From NCBI RefSeq assembly GCF_013409255.1, contig NZ_JACCAS010000002.1:620001-684000 (forward strand): 64,000 nt of DNA. Reading direction: 5' to 3'. Both the position numbers and the translations under genes were made by a program. Every line of letters starts with the position of its first letter. Within the stretch, counting starts at the first letter, position 1. Origin of the DNA: Paraburkholderia bryophila. Lineage in GTDB: Bacteria > Pseudomonadota > Gammaproteobacteria > Burkholderiales > Burkholderiaceae. The notes below the pieces were generated by a model. That model ran no database searches. It saw only the letters and a list, made by a program, of their open reading frames with translations, and was not told where the DNA came from. Shown here one piece after another: positions 6,735 to 17,564 of this stretch.

Positions 6735-8891
6735 ATGAAAAACCGCACGCGTGTCTCTCATGCAGCTTTGCTGCTGTTCGCTATCGCCGCTCATGCCCAT
6801 GCCGCAACAGACGAAAGCTCGGCGACCGACGCTGTTACCGATAAGGCGGCCAAACCCGTCGGCAACCTCGCGAAGAGCGACACGCTCGACGTGCAGGTGA
6901 ACGCCAGGCGGCTCGATCGCGCGCGCAACGGCTTGTTGCCGGAGACCGGCAGCAGCGTGTATCGCTTCAGTCAGGCCGACATCGACGCGCTGCCCGCGGG
7001 TCAGGACACGCCCTTGAATCAGGTGCTGCTGCAAGCCCCCGGCGTAGCCAGCGATTCGTACGGGCAGTTGCATGTACGCGGCGACCACGCCAATCTGCAA
7101 TACCGGATCAACGGCATCATCATTCCCGAGCCGATCAGCGGCTTCGGGCAGTCGCTCGATACGCGCATCATCGATCAGGTGAGTCTGCTCACCGGTGCGT
7201 TGCCGGCGCAATACGGCTATCGCACCGCGGGCGTAGTGGACATTCGCACGAAGTCAGGCGATGCGGGCGACGGCGGCTCCGTCAGCGTGTTCGGCGGCAG
7301 CCATCAAACGCTCAAGACCAGCGCCGATGTGTTCGGCACGCAGGGGCCGTTCAGCTACTACTTCAGCGGCTCGCTCGGCGTCAACAATCTCGGCATCGAG
7401 AATCCGACTTCCGGCGCGAACGCCATTCACGACCACACGCGTCAGGGCGATGCGTTCGGCTACATGTCGTACATCATCAACCCGCTCACACGCGTGAGCC
7501 TGATGTTCGGCACCACCAGCAATCAGTTCGAAATTCCCAACACGCCGGGGCTGGCCACCAACTTCACGCTGAACGGCAATAACACGTTCAATTCGAGTCA
7601 ATTGAACGAAACGCAATCCGAGCTGAACAACTTTGCGGTTGTCGCGCTGCAGGGCACCAACGGCGGCGCGCTGGACTATCAGGTCGCGCTGTTTACACGC
7701 TATACGCGCACCCAGTTCAATCCGGATCCAGTCGGCGATCTGCTGTTCAACGGCGTGGCGTCGCAGGACTTTCACAGCAACTCGGCCAATGGCGCGCAGG
7801 TGGACACCACGTGGCGGCTGAACGACAAACATACGATCCGCGCCGGCGTGTTCTTCCAGCAGGAACATGCGGTATTCAACGACAGCGTGAACGTATTCGC
7901 CACCGACAGCACCGGCGCCCAGGCATCCGACCAGCCCTTCAATATCCAGGACTCGAGCAGCAAAACCGGCTACCTGTATAGCGCTTACGTTCAGGACGAG
8001 TGGAAACTCACCAGCAAGCTCACCCTCAATTACGGCCTGCGCTACGACAAGATGGACGAGTATGTGAGCGCGAGTCAGTTGAGCCCGCGTATCGGGCTGG
8101 TCTATGCACTGACACCGACCACCACGTTTCACGCCGGCTACGCGCGCTATTTCACGCCGCCCGCTTTCGAACTGGTATCCGGCTCGACCATCGGCCGCTT
8201 CAATGGGACGACCAACCAGAGTCCGTCGAGTCAGAACGATCAGGTGCAGCCCGAACGCAGCCACTATTTCGATCTCGGCGTGACGCAGCGGCTCGGTTCG
8301 AACGTGACGATCGGCCTCGACGCGTACTACAAGAAATCCACCAATCTGCTGGATGAAGGGCAATTCGGTTCCGCGCTCATCTATACGCCGTTCAACTATC
8401 GGCTTGGGCGCGTGTACGGTCTCGAGTTCACGGCGAACTACAAACAGGACAACATGTCCGCGTATCTGAATCTTGCGTACAGCCGCGCGCAGGGCACGCA
8501 GATCGATTCCGCGCAATTCAATTTCGACCCGGCCGAACTCGCTTACATCAACAGCCACTGGGTGTATCTGGACCACGACCAGCGCATCACCGCGTCGTTC
8601 GGCGGCACCTACGATCTCGGCCGTACCACCTTCACGTTCGACGGCCTCGTCGGCACCGGCCTGCGCAGCGGCTTTGCCAACACCGACCGTCTGCCGGTCT
8701 ACGCACAGGTCAATCTCGGCGTGATCCAGCATTTCAACCAGCCACTGATCGGCAAATTCGACGCACGCCTGATGCTGATCAACGCCTTCAACCGCGTCTA
8801 CGAGTTGCGCGACGGTTCGGGCATCGGCGTCGGCGCGCCGCAGTACGGTCCGCATTTCGCCGTCTATGCCGGCGTCACCAAGCATTTCTAA
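6735..8891 (+). CDS. TonB-dependent outer-membrane receptor (possible zinc uptake)
   Basis: 718 residues from MKNRTRVSHAALLLFAIAAH at 6735, a clear Sec signal peptide ending near HAHA-ATDE. The plug domain follows (LDVQVNARRLDRARNGLLPE, PLNQVLLQAPGVASDSYGQL, LHVRGDHANLQYRINGI). Next comes a long beta-barrel with alternating aromatic strands, ending in the terminal Phe (YAGVTKHF) needed for outer-membrane insertion. It is followed after 27 nt by exbB, exbD and tonB, so the uptake system carries its own energiser. The Zur-like palindrome upstream points to zinc or a zinc complex; without it I would leave the substrate open. The long ORF on the opposite strand is a shadow. Confidence 0.9.
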   Translation: MKNRTRVSHAALLLFAIAAHAHAATDESSATDAVTDKAAKPVGNLAKSDTLDVQVNARRLDRARNGLLPETGSSVYRFSQADIDALPAGQDTPLNQVLLQAPGVASDSYGQLHVRGDHANLQYRINGIIIPEPISGFGQSLDTRIIDQVSLLTGALPAQYGYRTAGVVDIRTKSGDAGDGGSVSVFGGSHQTLKTSADVFGTQGPFSYYFSGSLGVNNLGIENPTSGANAIHDHTRQGDAFGYMSYIINPLTRVSLMFGTTSNQFEIPNTPGLATNFTLNGNNTFNSSQLNETQSELNNFAVVALQGTNGGALDYQVALFTRYTRTQFNPDPVGDLLFNGVASQDFHSNSANGAQVDTTWRLNDKHTIRAGVFFQQEHAVFNDSVNVFATDSTGAQASDQPFNIQDSSSKTGYLYSAYVQDEWKLTSKLTLNYGLRYDKMDEYVSASQLSPRIGLVYALTPTTTFHAGYARYFTPPAFELVSGSTIGRFNGTTNQSPSSQNDQVQPERSHYFDLGVTQRLGSNVTIGLDAYYKKSTNLLDEGQFGSALIYTPFNYRLGRVYGLEFTANYKQDNMSAYLNLAYSRAQGTQIDSAQFNFDPAELAYINSHWVYLDHDQRITASFGGTYDLGRTTFTFDGLVGTGLRSGFANTDRLPVYAQVNLGVIQHFNQPLIGKFDARLMLINAFNRVYELRDGSGIGVGAPQYGPHFAVYAGVTKHF

Positions 8892-8918
8892 ATCGGTCAG
8901 GGAGCGAAGAGGTCGGTC

Positions 8919-9566
8919 ATGCAAGATTGGACGAATATCCTGGCGGCGGTACGCGTAGGCGGATGGGTCATCTATCCGCTCACGATCCTGGCCGTCCTGG
9001 CGGTGGCGATCGTGCTCGATCGCGCCTATGTGTTTTTGCGCTTTGGACGTTTGCCCGCGGCGATACGCAACGCCGACGAAATCGGCATGCCCGGCTCGCG
9101 AATCGATTGGGAAGACAGCCTGAAGGAAGCCGGCAAGCAGAACGCGTTCAGGCGGATGAACGCGCCGTGGACCCCGAATCCCTCGGCGCCGCTATGGTTG
9201 CGCGAGGCCAAGGCGGAAGCTTTGGCCTCGCAGATCCAGCGCGATATGAGCAAGGGATTCTGGGTGCTCGAAACGATCGTCACAGCAGCGCCGTTGCTGG
9301 GTTTGCTCGGCACGATCGTCGGCATGATGCATTCGTTCCAGTTGTTCGGTGGCTCCGGGCTCGTCGATCCGGGCGGCGTGACCGGCGGCGTCGCGCAGTC
9401 GCTGGTGGCGACCGCGATCGGGCTCGTGGTCGCGCTGTTCGCGCTCTTTGCGTTCAACTATTTTTCGCGCCGCCTTGAGCGCTTGATGGACGAACTCGAA
9501 TCGTTCGCGAATGCGCGGCTCAGCGAAGTGCGTCTCGCCGCCACGGACGCGGGAGCGCTGCCGTGA
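8919..9566 (+). CDS. exbB: ExbB/TolQ-family proton channel subunit
   Basis: 215 residues. There is one N-terminal membrane helix (about 13-33, VIYPLTILAVLAVAIVLDRA), a cytoplasmic stretch, then two more helices (about 120-140, TAAPLLGLLGTIVGMMHSF, and 155-180, AQSLVATAIGLVVALFALFA), the ExbB/TolQ/MotA arrangement. In the inner membrane it forms the pentameric channel that, with ExbD, drives TonB. It lies 27 nt after the receptor gene, and exbD starts inside its last codons (4-nt overlap), so the set is one operon. Confidence 0.92.
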   Translation: MQDWTNILAAVRVGGWVIYPLTILAVLAVAIVLDRAYVFLRFGRLPAAIRNADEIGMPGSRIDWEDSLKEAGKQNAFRRMNAPWTPNPSAPLWLREAKAEALASQIQRDMSKGFWVLETIVTAAPLLGLLGTIVGMMHSFQLFGGSGLVDPGGVTGGVAQSLVATAIGLVVALFALFAFNYFSRRLERLMDELESFANARLSEVRLAATDAGALP

Positions 9567-9961
9567 AATTCAAGCGCTCGCGCGCGGCCAGGCGCGGTCG
9601 CATCGAAATCATTCCGATGATCGATGTGATGTTCTTTCTGCTAGCCACGTTCATGCTGGCTTCGCTGGCGATGCAACGGCTCGATGCGGTCAAGATCACG
9701 CTGCCCGCTGGGCAAGCGCAGAAGATGAGCGCGCATGAACCGTTGACCATTTCGGTGGATAGCCACAACGACGTGTTCGTCAATCGTCAGCGCGTGTCGG
9801 CGGATCAGGTTGAGCCCACTGTGAAACGTCTGCTGCAAGCCGATGGCGATGTCGTGATCGCCGCCGACGACGCTGCCGGTCACGGTGTGGTCGTTCAGGC
9901 GATGCTGGCCGCCCGCCGGGCCGGGGCGGCGCATTTTCTGGTTGCGGTTCATCGTGAGTAG
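9563..9961 (+). CDS. exbD: ExbD/TolR-family biopolymer transport protein
   Basis: 132 residues. A short basic N-terminus leads into one membrane helix (about 15-35: IEIIPMIDVMFFLLATFMLA), whose Asp in MIDVMFFLL is the conserved proton-path residue of ExbD/TolR. A periplasmic domain follows (LTISVDSHNDVFVNRQRV, VVIAADDAAGHGVVVQAML). Its start overlaps the exbB stop by 4 nt. It works with ExbB and the TonB protein encoded next. Confidence 0.92.
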   Translation: MKFKRSRAARRGRIEIIPMIDVMFFLLATFMLASLAMQRLDAVKITLPAGQAQKMSAHEPLTISVDSHNDVFVNRQRVSADQVEPTVKRLLQADGDVVIAADDAAGHGVVVQAMLAARRAGAAHFLVAVHRE

Positions 9962-9965
9962 CCGG

Positions 9966-10712
9966 ATGCGTTTGACGGGTTTTGTCGACGGTGCACCGAC
10001 CATCCGCATGGGGTTGGCGGTTGTCGTTGCAGCGCTGGTTTGGCTTGCGGTTCTGGTTGCGATGGGCCATTGGTTGGGGACGTCGGCGCCGGTGCCGCCG
10101 CATGAGCAACCGCTGGAAATGCGTGTGGTGGAACTTGAACCTCCGCCTGCTCCTGCTCCTCCTCCGCCGCTGAAAGAGCCGGTAAGTCGCGCTCTGCCCG
10201 CAGCTAATCAACCGGTAATCAGGCCGTCGAAACCTGTCGTGCCTCGCCCTAGTGCGTTGCCGGAACACATCGCGCCAAAGCCTGATGACGCACGCCCGGT
10301 GCAAAGCACTGCGAGCACCGTCTCGAGTCCTTCGTTGGCAACGAACGAATCGAGGCCAACAACGGAATCGGCTACACATGCCACGCCGGCACCCGCGCCA
10401 GCCAACGAAAAACAGAACGCAACGTCCGCATCCGCGTCAACAGGCTACACGGCCGCGCACCCCATTGCGCAACCGTTACCCGAATTACCCGACGATCTAC
10501 GCGAGCAGGCCTATCAAACGGTTGCGACCGCACGCTTCACGATTCACGCCGACGGCTCGATCGACGTCGATCTCATCAAGCCCACGCCGAACCCGCGCCT
10601 CAATCAGATCCTGTTTGAAGTGCTGCACAAATGGCGCTTCTTACCGGCAATGCAGACGGGCCATCCCATCGAAAGCCGACAGGACATTCGCGTGCATTTC
10701 AATGTGGATTGA
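9966..10712 (+). CDS. tonB: TonB-family energy-transducing protein
   Basis: 248 residues from the ATG at 9966, 4 nt after the exbD stop; an in-frame GTG at 9954, overlapping exbD, is an alternative. A single N-terminal membrane helix (about 16-35, LAVVVAALVWLAVLVAMG) is followed by a Pro-rich spacer (LEPPPAPAPPPPLKEP) and a long Ala/Ser/Thr/Pro linker spanning the periplasm. The C-terminal TonB domain (ATARFTIHADGSIDVDLIKP, LFEVLHKWRFLPAMQTG) would contact the TonB box of the receptor. As the last gene of the operon it probably serves mainly the receptor at 6735. Confidence 0.9.
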   Translation: MRLTGFVDGAPTIRMGLAVVVAALVWLAVLVAMGHWLGTSAPVPPHEQPLEMRVVELEPPPAPAPPPPLKEPVSRALPAANQPVIRPSKPVVPRPSALPEHIAPKPDDARPVQSTASTVSSPSLATNESRPTTESATHATPAPAPANEKQNATSASASTGYTAAHPIAQPLPELPDDLREQAYQTVATARFTIHADGSIDVDLIKPTPNPRLNQILFEVLHKWRFLPAMQTGHPIESRQDIRVHFNVD

Positions 10713-10935
10713 AACCCCGCACTAGCGCTAGCGCAAAGTCTTCGACCTGCCGCAGCGAAGAGAAAACGGAATTTCTTGTAATCACCTCTAGATCACGCCG
10801 CGTTCTCCCCCAATCGCAAATTCGCGCGCGCCCTATTCTGCCGACGCAGCAATCGCATCCCTGAATGCGTGGCGGCAGGTACGGCCATTTAGCGCCACGC
10901 GTCAGCCTGGTTACTTAACTGAATAGAGGCTCGGC

Positions 10936-11436
10936 ATGTCCACTTTCAAACCTGTTTTCTCTTCCGCGCTTCAACGCCTCGCGAAACCGTCGGCGTTATT
11001 CTCTATCGGTCTGTTGATCGCAAGCGCGACCCTTGTCGCGGATGCGTCCGCGGCAAGTTTCAAATGCAACGGCAAGTCATCCGCGTCGGAAAAGATCGTC
11101 TGCAAGGACCCCGCGTTGTCCGCATTGGATGACCATCTCGCCACGGCCTGGCAACATGCCCGAGACACCACGCTCGACGCCGGCGCGCTCGAAGCCGCAC
11201 GCACCCAACAATGGTTGTGGCGGCAACATCATTGCAGCGATCAGGCTTGCGTGAAGAGCTGGTACGACAGGCGAATCGCCGAACTGGACGCCGATGACGA
11301 ACAGGCGAAACGCGCGCGCAGCGAAGCATTCGATGCGTCGCTGGCCAAACAGAACCTCGCACCTTCGGCGGCCGACGCAGTGCGAAAAATGAAGGGCGCG
11401 GCGGTTGCGAATGCAACGACCGCGAGCGCGCAGTAA
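10936..11436 (+). CDS. Secreted LprI/DUF1311-like protein
   Basis: 166 residues. It has a long N-terminal region with a signal peptide (LFSIGLLIASATLVADASA, cleavage near residue 40). The mature part begins SFKCNGKSSASEKIVCKDPA and contains LDDHLATAWQHARD, TQQWLWRQHHCSDQACVKSW and YDRRIAELDADD. The paired Cys and the WLWRQHHC-type core match the LprI/DUF1311 family, whose Mycobacterium member inhibits lysozyme. Whether this one does is unknown. It stands alone, followed by a hairpin at 11465-11489. Confidence 0.75.
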   Translation: MSTFKPVFSSALQRLAKPSALFSIGLLIASATLVADASAASFKCNGKSSASEKIVCKDPALSALDDHLATAWQHARDTTLDAGALEAARTQQWLWRQHHCSDQACVKSWYDRRIAELDADDEQAKRARSEAFDASLAKQNLAPSAADAVRKMKGAAVANATTASAQ

Positions 11437-11464
11437 ACCAGGCAGCGTTACCTGTTCGACAAGC

Positions 11465-11489
11465 AACGCGCGCAGACATCCCGCGCGTT
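11465..11489. terminator. Hairpin between LprI-like gene and regulator remnant
   Basis: Perfect 8-bp arms AACGCGCG / CGCGCGTT with a 9-nt loop lie 29 nt after the LprI-like stop. The arms end in a short T or A run on either strand. It probably separates the two convergent transcription units. Confidence 0.45.
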
Positions 11490-11845
11490 TCACATCTTGT
11501 GCGTGGACAACAAAATACTGGTCTCCGTCGTCGCGATCCCATCGATCAAACGAATCGCGCCCAGCACGCGATCAAAGCTCTCCAGCGTATCCGCCCGCAG
11601 TTCCGCGATGAGGTCCCAACGTCCGTTCGTGCTGTACAGGGTCGCGACGTTGGGAGGCCCGCGCAACACCTTCAGCACTTCCGCACGGTGTAGCCGACGA
11701 TCACCCCATTCTGTTCGAGCCGCGTCAAGCGGTTCTGCACGGTCGCTCGCGAAATCCGCAACTGTTTGGCCAGCGCGACCACCGACATCCGCGCGTCGTC
11801 GCGCAACAGCGACAGGAGTTGCCTGTCCACATCATCGAGATTCAT
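11490..11845 (-). pseudogene. Lrp/AsnC-family regulator, broken by an internal deletion and frameshift
   Basis: From the ATG at 11845 the minus strand reads a normal Lrp/AsnC N-terminus (MNLDDVDRQLLSLLRDDARM, LRISRATVQNRLTRLEQNGV). It then stops after GYTVRKC at about 11672. In another frame, 11678-11490 encodes the normal C-terminal end (LKVLRGPPNVATLYSTNGRW, RLIDGIATTETSILLSTHKM). The roughly 20-25 residues that usually join GYTVR to the VLKVLRG strand are absent. The loss lies at a short GCGG repeat, as slipped-strand deletion would produce. Such regulators usually sit beside ornithine cyclodeaminase or arginase genes, and a cyclodeaminase remnant is next door. A sequencing error would not explain the missing codons. 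Confidence 0.8.
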
Positions 11846-11948
11846 CGTTTCCAGCGGACGTTGTCCCGGCCGCGAGTCGGACGCCCCGAGCCGCTTGCCT
11901 GTTATTACGCTTAATGCGCACTAATGCTGAGCATTTAGCCATCAGGTT

Positions 11949-12190
11949 ATGGCCTACGCGACCATCATCACGCCCGACCTGGTCGAACCCGGCATGCACA
12001 TCGACGCGGTAGGCGGTGATTGCCCAGGCAGGACGGAACTGCATGCGGACATGTTGCGCGTGGGACGCGTGTTCGTCGAATACGAGCCGCAAACGCGTAT
12101 TGAAGGCGATATCCAGCAACTGCCCGCCGATTCGCCTGTCGTCGAACTGTGGCGCGTGCTGCGCGGCGAAATGGCCGGCGGCTCGGTGCG
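11949..12190 (+). pseudogene. Ornithine cyclodeaminase remnant
   Basis: About 80 codons match the C-terminal third of ornithine cyclodeaminase: ATIITPDLVEPGMHIDAVGG, then DCPGRTELHADMLRVGRVFV, EYEPQTRIEGDIQQLPADSP and VVELWRVLRGEMAG. After that, the usual stretch containing the FDSVGFALEDF-type motif is missing and the frame runs into unrelated sequence. Nothing of the N-terminal two thirds, including the lysine and NAD-binding regions, is present upstream. It is therefore a fragment, truncated at both ends. It lies next to the broken Lrp/AsnC gene, so the former ornithine-degrading pair seems to have decayed together. Confidence 0.8.
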
Positions 12191-12225
12191 TTGCATGCTG
12201 GCGGGCATTCATCTCGCGCAGCGCC

Positions 12226-12708
12226 CTAATCCGGCATGCCGTCATGGTCCCCGAGCGGTCGGCTCGGCCAGTCCGTCCACTGATCCGTGCGCGTCTTCAG
12301 GTGCGCCTCATTGAGCGGATAGTGAATCAGGTTGTCGGCGCGCGGACGCTCGCCGATCACCATCAACCTGACTTCTTCTTTTGTATTGTTGATGAACGTA
12401 TGGCAAATCCCGGTGCCCGACGGAAACCCCACCGAGTCACCCTCGACCAGCGGATGAAGCACGCCGTCGATCCACACATCCGGTGTGCCGTGCAGCACGT
12501 ACACAAATTCCTGCTCGGTACTTTCGCAGTGCGGATACGAAGACCGCCGCCCCGGCAAAAGCCGCACATGGTGAATACCAATGCGCGAAATGCCCAACGC
12601 TTCGGATAGCGGCGAGTCGATCGCCATCAGCTCGTCAGAGCCTTGATAGGAATGCGCGTGGGGTTCTTCCAGTTCGGTCCAGTGTTTGATGAATTCCGGT
12701 CGCCGCAT
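12226..12708 (-). CDS. Cupin-domain protein
   Basis: 160 residues forming a single cupin barrel. Motif 1 is PHCESTEQEFVYVLHG (with the metal-type His and two Glu) and motif 2 is GDSVGFPSGTGICHTFINNT. The N-terminus (MRRPEFIKHWTELEEPHAHS) and C-terminus (RPLGDHDGMPD) are short. The reaction is unknown; similar small cupins are annotated only as putative sugar or auxin-binding-like proteins. Its 3' end abuts the cyclodeaminase remnant on the other strand. Confidence 0.82.
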   Translation of the reverse strand: MRRPEFIKHWTELEEPHAHSYQGSDELMAIDSPLSEALGISRIGIHHVRLLPGRRSSYPHCESTEQEFVYVLHGTPDVWIDGVLHPLVEGDSVGFPSGTGICHTFINNTKEEVRLMVIGERPRADNLIHYPLNEAHLKTRTDQWTDWPSRPLGDHDGMPD

Positions 12709-12777
12709 CTTTTGTTCTCCTGGGGGACGAGCGACGATGATAGCGGCTCACCGGAACACCGCCCGGCGCGCCAATAA

Positions 12778-12809
12778 AAAAACGGCTGATCCTACGATCA
12801 GCCGTTTTT
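12778..12809 (-). terminator. Intrinsic terminator of katG
   Basis: An 11-bp perfect stem AACGGCTGATC / GATCAGCCGTT with loop CTAC is flanked by A and T runs on both sides, so it can act in both directions. It lies about 62 nt beyond the katG stop on the minus strand, as expected for the katG 3' end. Confidence 0.88.
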
Positions 12810-12870
12810 GCTTCGGCATAAGACCGCTACGGTCTATCGCCCATCACAACAGTCCACGCTTACGCCAGCT

Positions 12871-15424
<2,554 letters not shown>

Positions 15425-15934
15425 ATGACGAATTCCATGTACAGCGCATCCGTTCCCGTTTTCAAGCAGATGCTGACCGCGTTGTCCGAGGTGCTGAAGA
15501 AAGCCGAAGCCCACGCGACCGAACGCAACATCGAGCCGAACGCATTGCTGCAGGCGCGTCTGTTCCCGGACATGTTCCCGCTCGTGCGCCAGGTGCAGAT
15601 CGCCGCCGACTTCAGCAAGGGCGTCAGCTCGCGCCTCGCCGGCGTGGAAGTGCCGTCGTGGCCCGACACGGAAGTCACGTTCGCCGACCTGCAAGCGCTG
15701 CTCGCCAAGGCGTTGACCTACATCGGCACGCTCGACGCCGCGCAATTCGAAGGCTGCGAGAACAAAGAAATCGTGCTGCGCCCCGGCACGCCGAAAGAGA
15801 AGAAGCTGGTAGGCAGCGCCTATCTGCAAAACTACGGCCTGCCGCAGTTCTTCTTCCACGTCACCACGGCATACGCGATTCTGCGTCACAACGGTGTCGA
15901 GATCGGCAAGCGCGACTACATGGGTTCGTACTGA
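15425..15934 (+). CDS. DUF1993-family protein
   Basis: 169 residues from MTNSMYSASVPVFKQMLTAL. It matches DUF1993: a mostly helical soluble protein with the conserved block RLFPDMFPLVRQVQIAADFS and the C-terminal LQNYGLPQFFFHVTTAYAIL, RHNGVEIGKRDYMG. No function is established for the family; the fold is expected to be a DinB-like four-helix bundle. It is divergent from katG, so a shared stress promoter region is possible. Confidence 0.85.
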   Translation: MTNSMYSASVPVFKQMLTALSEVLKKAEAHATERNIEPNALLQARLFPDMFPLVRQVQIAADFSKGVSSRLAGVEVPSWPDTEVTFADLQALLAKALTYIGTLDAAQFEGCENKEIVLRPGTPKEKKLVGSAYLQNYGLPQFFFHVTTAYAILRHNGVEIGKRDYMGSY

Positions 15935-16253
15935 TCGTCGATGCGTGAGCCGGGCGAGCCGCTGCATGGCGTAGCGGCCGTTCGGCCTGACAAGCCGAGA
16001 TCGTGCGCGCGGGATGAGGCTCCCGATTGCCTTCAGACACCGATACCCTACCGACGCGACAACGATTTCAATTCTCATTCTGAGCATCGCGTGCGTGATC
16101 CACTAAGCTGGTCTAACCGGTCCGAGGTACGCGCGCGAATCGCGGCAATCCTCAGACCAGCCGCCGACAACTCATTAGAACGATTGACCCGATAAAGCGC
16201 CGAGCTCGACGCGGCGTTTCCTGAACGTTTCCCGAACCCACCAGGGAGGCTGT
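15935..16253. other. Intergenic region upstream of bfr
   Basis: 319 nt without a gene. A patch near 16065-16085 (CAATTCTCATTCTGAGCATC) resembles a Fur-type site only loosely. The bfr ribosome-binding site (AGGGAGG) is clear just before 16254. Nothing else was recognised. Confidence 0.4.
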
Positions 16254-16730
16254 ATGCAAAGCGATCCAAAGGTCCTCGAATACCTGAACTCGCAACTCAA
16301 GAACGAATTGACCGCGATCAATCAGTATTTTTTGCACGCACGCATGTATCGGCACTGGGGACTGGAAAAACTGGGCAAGCACGAGTACGACGAATCGATC
16401 GGCGAGATGAAGCACGCCGATCTGCTGATCAACCGTATCTTCATGCTCGACGGATTACCTAATTTGCAGGACCTGCACAAACTGCTGATTGGCGAGGAAA
16501 CGAAGGAGATTCTCGAATGCGATCTGAAGCTTGAACGGATCTCGCAGTCGACGTGCAAGGAAGGCATCGCCTATTGCGAATCGGTGCGGGATTTTATTTC
16601 GCGCGAGATTCTTGTGCATATTCTCGATGAGACCGAAGAGCACATCGACTGGCTCGAAACGAATCTCGATCTGATCGACAAGGTCGGCATTCAGAATTAC
16701 CAGCAATCGGGCATGGATTCGCCGAGCTGA
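16254..16730 (+). CDS. bfr: Bacterioferritin
   Basis: 158 residues, the standard Bfr length; 24 subunits make a haem-containing iron-storage shell. The four-helix core and most ferroxidase ligands are visible at E. coli numbering: Glu18 (NELTAINQYFLHARM), Glu51, His54 (GEMKHAD), Glu94 and His130. Met52 is the haem ligand. Position 127, Glu in E. coli Bfr, is Thr here (DETEEHIDWLE), with Glu at 126, 128 and 129. A strong AGGGAGG ribosome site precedes the start. No bacterioferritin-associated ferredoxin gene is adjacent. Confidence 0.96.
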   Translation: MQSDPKVLEYLNSQLKNELTAINQYFLHARMYRHWGLEKLGKHEYDESIGEMKHADLLINRIFMLDGLPNLQDLHKLLIGEETKEILECDLKLERISQSTCKEGIAYCESVRDFISREILVHILDETEEHIDWLETNLDLIDKVGIQNYQQSGMDSPS

Positions 16731-16907
16731 GAGAGTTGATTGCGTCCGTCATCCGATGGCTGGAGCAGCTCGATCCCGGCACGCACCGCCGGATCACCCG
16801 CTGCGAGCGCGGCGCCAATCCGGTATCGTATCGTCCGATAGACGGCGAGCCGGTTCGCCGACGCGTTGCGCACCGCGTGGCGCGACGCCATCCAAGGAGA
16901 GATTGAA

Positions 16908-17417
16908 ATGACGACGCAAACCGAAACCGCCCTGCTGGCCGGCGGCTGCTTCTGGGGCATGCAGGAGCTCCTGCGGCGCTACCCCGGCGTGCTGTCGACG
17001 CGCGTGGGCTACACGGGCGGCGACGTGCCGAACGCGACTTACCGCAACCATGGCACGCACGCGGAAGGCCTCGAGGTCGTGTTCGACCCGAGCCGGATCA
17101 GCTATCGCCAGATCCTCGAATTTTTCTTCCAGATTCACGATCCGACCACGAAGAACCGTCAGGGCAACGACGTCGGCATGAGCTATCGCTCGGCGATCTT
17201 CTATCTCAGCGACGAGCAGAAGCAGGTGGCGTTGAAAACGGTCGCGGATGTGGACGCTTCCGATCTGTGGCCCGGTAAAGCCGTCACCGAAATCGTGCCC
17301 GCCGGCCCGTTCTGGGAAGCCGAACCGGAACACCAGGACTACCTGGAACGCAATCCGGGGGGTTACACGTGTCACTTCATCCGGGCGGGTTGGAAGCTGC
17401 CTACGGCGTCGGCTTAG
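16908..17417 (+). CDS. msrA: Peptide methionine sulfoxide reductase MsrA
   Basis: 169 residues from [20 protein letters not shown], with the AAGGAGAG site directly upstream deciding the start. The catalytic Cys14 is in GGCFWG, followed by [18 protein letters not shown] and [19 protein letters not shown], all MsrA signatures. It reduces the S-epimer of methionine sulfoxide in oxidised proteins. Only one more Cys is seen (GGYTCHF). Its position near katG and bfr makes an oxidative-stress neighbourhood. Confidence 0.96.
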   Translation: MTTQTETALLAGGCFWGMQELLRRYPGVLSTRVGYTGGDVPNATYRNHGTHAEGLEVVFDPSRISYRQILEFFFQIHDPTTKNRQGNDVGMSYRSAIFYLSDEQKQVALKTVADVDASDLWPGKAVTEIVPAGPFWEAEPEHQDYLERNPGGYTCHFIRAGWKLPTASA

Positions 17418-17520
17418 AGTGCCGGTCGGCTGATGGCGTGCGTTTGTGCAGCGCGCCGTCGGTCGGCATCACCGGACAGCAAGGTCGCGCGTAGCCCGGA
17501 CGCCGATCCGGCGTTGCGTC

Positions 17521-17552
17521 GCAGCATGACGACCGTCCGGTCGTCATGCTGC
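17521..17552. repeat. Perfect 15-bp inverted repeat between convergent genes
   Basis: GCAGCATGACGACCG / CGGTCGTCATGCTGC with a 2-nt loop lies between msrA (ending 17417, plus) and the hybrid kinase (ending 17565, minus). There is no T-run. It could form a hairpin in both transcripts and act as a shared 3' end. Confidence 0.55.
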
Positions 17553-17564
17553 GATCGATCCCGA

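Noticed and set aside
7254..8924. 556-codon minus-strand frame opposite the TonB receptor
   Set aside because: No recognisable domain, antisense to a complete receptor with signal peptide and terminal Phe.
16065..16085. Fur box upstream of bfr
   Set aside because: Only a loose match to the 7-1-7 pattern; too weak to call.
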